Part shown: positions 58,708-64,000 of the stretch, in pieces | Layout: every line of letters begins with the position of its first letter | Position numbering within the stretch: the first letter of the stretch is position 1 | Assembly (NCBI GenBank): GCA_947561585.1 | Contig: CANNZV010002616.1 | Location: 1 to 64,000 of the forward strand | Reading direction: 5' to 3' | DNA length: 64,000 nucleotides | From: Caprella mutica | Lineage: Eukaryota > Arthropoda > Malacostraca > Amphipoda > Caprellidae | The notes under the pieces: model-generated | What the model was told of the DNA's origin: nothing | The model's input: only the letters and a program-made list of their open reading frames with translations | The model's database searches: none | Position numbers and translations under genes: made by a program

Positions 58708-59940
58708 GTTCTAGGTATATTCCAATCCGGTAAATTCCACCCCGGTATATTCCACCCCTGTGACAATGCTCATTTGGGTGACAATATAAATTCATAGATT
58801 TTATTTTTAGATTGCCATTTGTTGTTATAATTATTATTATAATTATACCGATGAAAAAATAACTCAGACACTATCCTGAGACATTTGGACAATATTTAGA
58901 GGTAGCTCAAGTCAATTAAATTTTATCCTAATAGAATTATAAATATTTTTGATATGGTTGTTTATTTCAAAGTTTACGTGTGAATAAGTTAATATTAATT
59001 CCTTTTTAACATGAAACTGCACATGTGCTCCTACAACAATGGTTGGATGAGCTGTGGAAGGGGTCGACTGGCAGAGACAACCCACTCAATGTTTTCGCTC
59101 TTTTCTAATAAGTTGCTGTTTTGAATTCTAGGACCAAATTCCACGTGGTCAAAATCGCTCAATCTAAAAAGGCAATAACCTCCCAGTCTTAATACCCTGT
59201 ACAATAATCCACACCTCCCTATAAAAAACCTCCTGGTCAAAAAAAAAACGTAAAAAAGCCTTCGGTTAAAACCACCGCTCCTACAAGTAGTTTAAATACA
59301 AAATTCATAATAAAATAAATATAACAATAAGTACTATATGACATCATCTTGCAGTTAATATCGCTGTTGTGTTGGCGATAGGGAAGAAAATCACCTTGAG
59401 ATTGAAAATCTAAATACCTCAACCGATGAAGAGCGTTCACACAACCTTTCTTACTGCTGTTCTGTTACATATGTAGTGAAAAATTCACAGCTTGTGATTA
59501 GCCATTAAAAAGTTTAATTTGATACAGTGAAAATGCAAGTTACCTAGTATTGTATAAAATATTAATGAATGACTAATATTAATAACTAACCAGCCCTAAC
59601 CTGTAAAGTTGGGTGGAATTAACCGGGGTGGAATATACCTAGGGTGGAATATACCGGGGTGGAATTTACCGGGGTCGAATTTACCTAGGGTGGAATATAC
59701 CTAGGGTGGAATATACCTAGGGTGGAATATACCGGGGTGGAATTTACCGGGGTCGAATTTACCTAGGGTGGAATATACCTAGGGTGGAATATAAAAGGGT
59801 GGAATATACCGGGGTGGAATATACCTAGAGTGGAATATACCTAGGGTGGAATATACCTAGGGTGGAATATACCGGGGTGGAATTAACCGGGGTGGAATTA
59901 ACCGGGGTGGAATTTACCGGGGTGGAATATACCGGTCACC
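58708..59940. mobile_element. Mutator-like non-autonomous element with repeat-expanded terminal repeats
   Basis: Flanked by GTTGCTTCGG at 58698-58707 and 59941-59950, a target duplication of 9-10 bp as in Mutator-like elements. The left end (58708-58757) holds three copies of a GGTATATTCCACCCC-type word. The right end (about 59615-59937) holds about 20 inverted copies (GGGGTGGAATATACC). The interior is non-coding. The empty site is seen in unit B at about 35255. Confidence 0.65.
59615..59937. repeat. 15-16-bp tandem array forming the right TIR
   Basis: About 20 units alternating GGGGTGGAAT(A/T)TACC and AGGGTGGAATATACCT, the inverse of the words at 58710-58757. Confidence 0.85.
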
Positions 59941-59950
59941 GTTGCTTCGG

Positions 59951-60529
59951 TTTTCGGAACAGAAGTATCTCTTGTACAAATTATTAATTAGGGTAAAGGG
60001 AATATCCAACAGTCCTTTTGTCTGAGTAAGGGATCTCTTTTACGAAAAATGATTAGTATTGGATTTATATCAATCACCCTATTCGCTCTTCAATTCGAGA
60101 ATGATATAAAATCTTTATTTATTCATTCAACTGGAATATTATTTTTCATATACAATGGGATTGATTAACTGTTCTATTGACAGTAATGGGAATCATTTGG
60201 ATATTCAAGTATTTAAATGAAAGCCTAAAATCGGTCTTACAGGGTTGAATGTTGCTCCATCGAAATCATAAAAATATCAATTGAAAGTAAAATTAAAATT
60301 CAATCAATTTTTTCATATTGATCTATCGTGACAAACATATTATACGATCGTGTGAAGAAGTTATCAGAATGTGATTCGTTAAAAATGTTGAATTAATTTT
60401 TTGAATTAATTCAATTGGTAATTTTTTATTGCATCAAATACGATACAAACATATAAGAATATGTGAACTTTCGGCAAAATATAATAATAGATTTTGTTTC
60501 TCTTTGTATAACAATTCAGGATAATTTTC
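59951..60529. other. AT-rich DNA at the Ig1-exon deletion
   Basis: Matches 35260-35470 and then jumps at about 60150 to sequence equivalent to 36090 of unit B. The Ig1 exon and the CT-rich tract have been deleted. Confidence 0.65.
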
Positions 60530-63500
60530 ACTTTTAGTACAGAGTCAATCTTTTAGTGCAAAGTCAATCTTTTAGTGCAAAGTCAATCTTTCAGTGCAAA
60601 GTCAATCTTTTAGTGTAAAGTCAATCTTTTAGTGCAAAGTCAATCTCTTAGTGTAAAGTCAATCTTTTAGTGCAAAGTCAATCTTTTAGTGTAAAGTCAA
60701 TCTTTTAGTGCAAAGTCAATCTTTTAGTGCAAAGTCAATCTTTTAGTGCAAAGTCAATCTTTTAGTGCAAAGTCAATCTTTTAGTGCAAAGTCAATCTTT
60801 TAGTGCAAAGTTAATCTTTTAGTACAAAGTCAATCTTTTAGTGCAAAGTCAATCTTTTAGTGCCGTTTCAATCTTTTAGTGCAAAGTCAATATTTTAGTG
60901 CAAAGTCAATCTTATAGTGCAAAGTCAATCTTTTAGTGCAAAGTCAATCTTTTAGTGTAAAGTCAATCTTTTAGTGCAAAGTCAATCTTTTAGTGCAAAG
61001 TCAATCTTTTAGTGCAAAGTCAATCTTTTAGTGCAAAGTCAATCTTTTAGTACAGAGTCAATCTTTTAGTACAGAGTCAATCTTTTAGTGCAAAGTCAAT
61101 CTTTTAGTGCAAAGTCAATCTTTTAGAGCAAAGTCAATCTTTTAGTACAAAGTCAATCTTTTAGTGCAAAGTCAATCTTTTAGTACAGAGTCAATCTTTT
61201 AGTACAGAGTCAATCTTTTAGTGCAAAGTCAATCTTTTAGTGCAAAGTCAATCTTTTAGTGCAAAGTCAATCTTTTAGTACAAAGTCAATCTTTTAGTGC
61301 AAAGTCAATATTTTAGTGCAAAGTCAATCTTTTAGTGCAAAGTCAATCTTTTAGTGCAAAGTCAATCTTTTAGTACAAAGTCAATCTTTTAGTGCAAAGT
61401 CAATCTTTTAGTGCAAAGTCAATCTTTTAGTGTAAAGTCAATCTTTTAGTGCAAAGTCAATCTTTTAGTGCAAAGTCAATCTTTTAGTGCAAAGTCAATC
61501 TTTTAGTACAAAGTCAATCTTTTAGTGCAAAGTCAATATTTTAGTGCAAAGTCAATCTTTTAGTGCAAAGTCAATCTTTTAGTGCAAAGTCAATCTTTTA
61601 GTACAAAGTCAATCTTTTAGTGCAAAGTAAATCATTTAGTACAAAGTCAATCTTTTAGTGCAAAGTCAATCTTTTAGTGCAAAGTCAATCGTTTAGTGCA
61701 AAGTCAATCTTTTAGTGCAAAGTCAATCTTTTAGTGCAAAGTTAATCTTTTAGTACAAAGTCAATCTTTTAGTGCAAAGTCAATCTTTTAGTGCCGTTTC
61801 AATCTTTTAGTGCAAAGTCAATATTTTAGTGCAAAGTCAATCTTTTAGTGCAAAGTCAATCTTTTAGTGCAAAGTCAATCTTTTAGTGTAAAGTCAATCT
61901 TTTAGTGCAAAGTCAATCTTTTAGTGCAAAGTCAATCTTTTAGTGCAAAGTCAATCTTTTAGTGCAAAGTCAATCTTTTAGTACAGAGTCAATCTTTTAG
62001 TACAGAGTCAATCTTGTAGTGCAAAGTCAATCTTTTAGTGCAAAGTCAATCTTTTAGAGCAAAGTCAATCTTTTAGTACAAAGTCAATCTTTTAGTGCAA
62101 AGTCAATCTTTTAGTACAGAGTCAATCTTTTAGTACAGAGTCAATCTTTTAGTGCAAAGTCAATCTTTTAGTGCAAAGTCAATCTTTTAGTGCAAAGTCA
62201 ATCTTTTAGTGCAAAGTCAATCTTTTAGTACAAAGTCAATCTTTTAGTGCAAAGTAAATCTCTTAGTGTAAAGTCAATCTTTTAGTGCAAAGTCAATCTT
62301 TTAGTGCAAAGTCAATCTTTTAGTGTAAAGTCAATCTTTTAGTGCAAAGTCAATCTTTTACTGCAAAGTCAATCTTTTAGTGCAAAGTCAATCTTTTAGT
62401 GCAAAGTCAATCTTTTAGTGCAAAGTCAATCTTTTAGTGCAAAGTTAATCTTTTAGTACAAAGTCAATCTTTTAGTGCAAAGTCAATCTTTTAGTGCCGT
62501 TTCAATCTTTTAGTGCAAAGTCAATATTTTAGTGCAAAGTCAATCTTATAGTGCAAAGTCAATCTTTTAGTGCAAAGTCAATCTTTTAGTGTAAAGTCAA
62601 TCTTTTAGTGCAAAGTCAATCTTTTAGTGCAAAGTCAATCTTTTAGTGCAAAGTCAATCTTTTAGTGCAAAGTCAATCTTTTAGTACAGAGTCAATCTTT
62701 TAGTACAGAGTCAATCTTTTAGTGCAAAGTCAATCTTTTAGTGCAAAGTCAATCTTTTAGAGCAAAGTCAATCTTTTAGTACAAAGTCAATCTTTTAGTG
62801 CAAAGTCAATCTTTTAGTACAGAGTCAATCTTTTAGTACAGAGTCAATCTTTTAGTGCAAAGTCAATCTTTTAGTGCAAAGTCAATCTTTTAGTGCAAAG
62901 TCAATCTTTTAGTACAAAGTCAATCTTTTAGTGCAAAGTCAATATTTTAGTGCAAAGTCAATCTTTTAGTGCAAAGTCAATCTTTTAGTGCAAAGTCAAT
63001 CTTTTAGTACAAAGTCAATCTTTTAGTGCAAAGTCAATCTTTTAGTGCAAAGTCAATCTTTTAGTGTAAAGTCAATCTTTTAGTGCAAAGTCAATCTTTT
63101 AGTGCAAAGTCAATCTTTTAGTGCAAAGTCAATCTTTTAGTACAAAGTCAATCTTTTAGTGCAAAGTCAATATTTTAGTGCAAAGTCAATCTTTTAGTGC
63201 AAAGTCAATCTTTTAGTGCAAAGTCAATCTTTTAGTACAAAGTCAATCTTTTAGTGCAAAGTAAATCATTTAGTACAAAGTCAATCTTTTAGTGCAAAGT
63301 CAATCTTTTAGTGCAAAGTCAATCGTTTAGTGCAAAGTCAATCTTTTAGTGCAAAGTCAATCTTTTAGTGCAAAGTTAATCTTTTAGTACAAAGTCAATC
63401 TTTTAGTGCAAAGTCAATCTTTTAGTGCCGTTTCAATCTTTTAGTGCAAAGTCAATATTTTAGTGCAAAGTCAATCTTTTAGTGCAAAGTCAATCTTTTA

Positions 63501-64000
63501 GTGCAAAGTCAATCTTTTAGTGTAAAGTCAATCTTTTAGTGCAAAGTCAATCTTTTAGTGCAAAGTCAATCTTTTAGTGCAAAGTCAATCTTTTAGTGCA
63601 AAGTCAATCTTTTAGTACAGAGTCAATCTTTTAGTACAGAGTCAATCTTGTAGTGCAAAGTCAATCTTTTAGTGCAAAGTCAATCTTTTAGAGCAAAGTC
63701 AATCTTTTAGTACAAAGTCAATCTTTTAGTGCAAAGTCAATCTTTTAGTACAGAGTCAATCTTTTAGTACAGAGTCAATCTTTTAGTGCAAAGTCAATCT
63801 TTTAGTGCAAAGTCAATCTTTTAGTGCAAAGTCAATCTTTTAGTGCAAAGTCAATCTTTTAGTACAAAGTCAATCTTTTAGTGCAAAGTAAATCTTTTAG
63901 TACAAAGTCAATCTTTTAGTGCAAAGTCAATCTTTTAGTGCAAAGTCAATCTTTTAGTGCAAAGTCAATCTTTTAGTGTAAAGTCAATCTTTTAGTGCAA
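60530..64000. repeat. 19-bp satellite array with 1634-bp higher-order period
   Basis: About 180 tandem copies of TTTTAGTGCAAAGTCAATC, running off the window edge. Variant units (TGCCGTTTC) start at 60861, 61792, 62495 and 63426: spacings 931, 703 and 931 = 49, 37 and 49 units. Rare variants CTTATAG (about 60910 and 62544) and CTTGTAG (62013, 63647) recur exactly 1634 bp apart. No coding frame. Confidence 0.95.

Larger units (their letters stand above)
37830..64000 (+). repeat. Tandem segmental duplication, unit C (runs off the window)
   Basis: Collinear with unit B from about 1650. It differs by an expanded exon 2 repeat, a deletion between exons 3a and 3b, a non-LTR insertion (about 54543-55810), a Mutator-like insertion (58708-59940), loss of the first Ig exon, and satellite growth from 60530. 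Confidence 0.85.

Noticed and set aside
60530..64000. CRISPR array
   Set aside because: Units are contiguous 19-bp monomers without unique spacers, in a eukaryotic context; it is a satellite.

Overview
This is eukaryotic, AT-rich, repeat-laden genomic DNA, most likely from an arthropod. The best clue is a set of minus-strand immunoglobulin exons that read like the Dpr family of arthropod neuronal cell-surface proteins. Genes are split by GT-AG introns. Several transposon types are present: Ty3/gypsy, Penelope-like, non-LTR, hAT, mariner-type MITE and a Mutator-like element. The species cannot be named from the sequence alone.

The window is organised as tandem segmental duplications. A fragment of an upstream unit (A) occupies about 1-150. 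Unit B runs from about 1650 to 37800, and unit C from about 37830 to beyond the window end. Each full unit carries, on the plus strand, a BTBD9-like gene (BTB, BACK, then an F5/8-type-C/discoidin-like domain) in eight coding positions plus a probable 5' UTR exon. Tail-to-tail with it on the minus strand is a block of Dpr-like Ig exons. The C-unit BTB gene reads through all exons without interruption (512 aa predicted). The B-unit gene has a one-base insertion in a C run of exon 6 that brings in a stop. In both units the exon coding the end of BTB and start of BACK exists as two homologous 231-nt, phase 0-0 exons (3a and 3b), a layout expected for mutually exclusive alternative splicing. The Dpr-like exons are decaying, each unit by different lesions.

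The units differ mainly through later insertions, deletions and repeat growth. Unit B has an 11-kb Ty3/gypsy element between exons 3a and 3b, with nearly identical 442-bp LTRs and a 5-bp target duplication. It carries gag, pol, a Penelope-type GIY-YIG fragment and a small ORF with an apparent myristoylation site and one membrane segment. Unit C has a 5'-truncated non-LTR element, a Mutator-like element with repeat-expanded ends, an expanded 21-bp coding repeat inside the BTB domain, and at the right edge a 19-bp satellite of at least 3.4 kb with a 1634-bp higher-order period. A three-unit version of that satellite sits at the equivalent site of unit B. Shared older insertions (a hAT element with a nested hAT MITE, a mariner-type MITE, a 57-bp minisatellite) predate the duplication.
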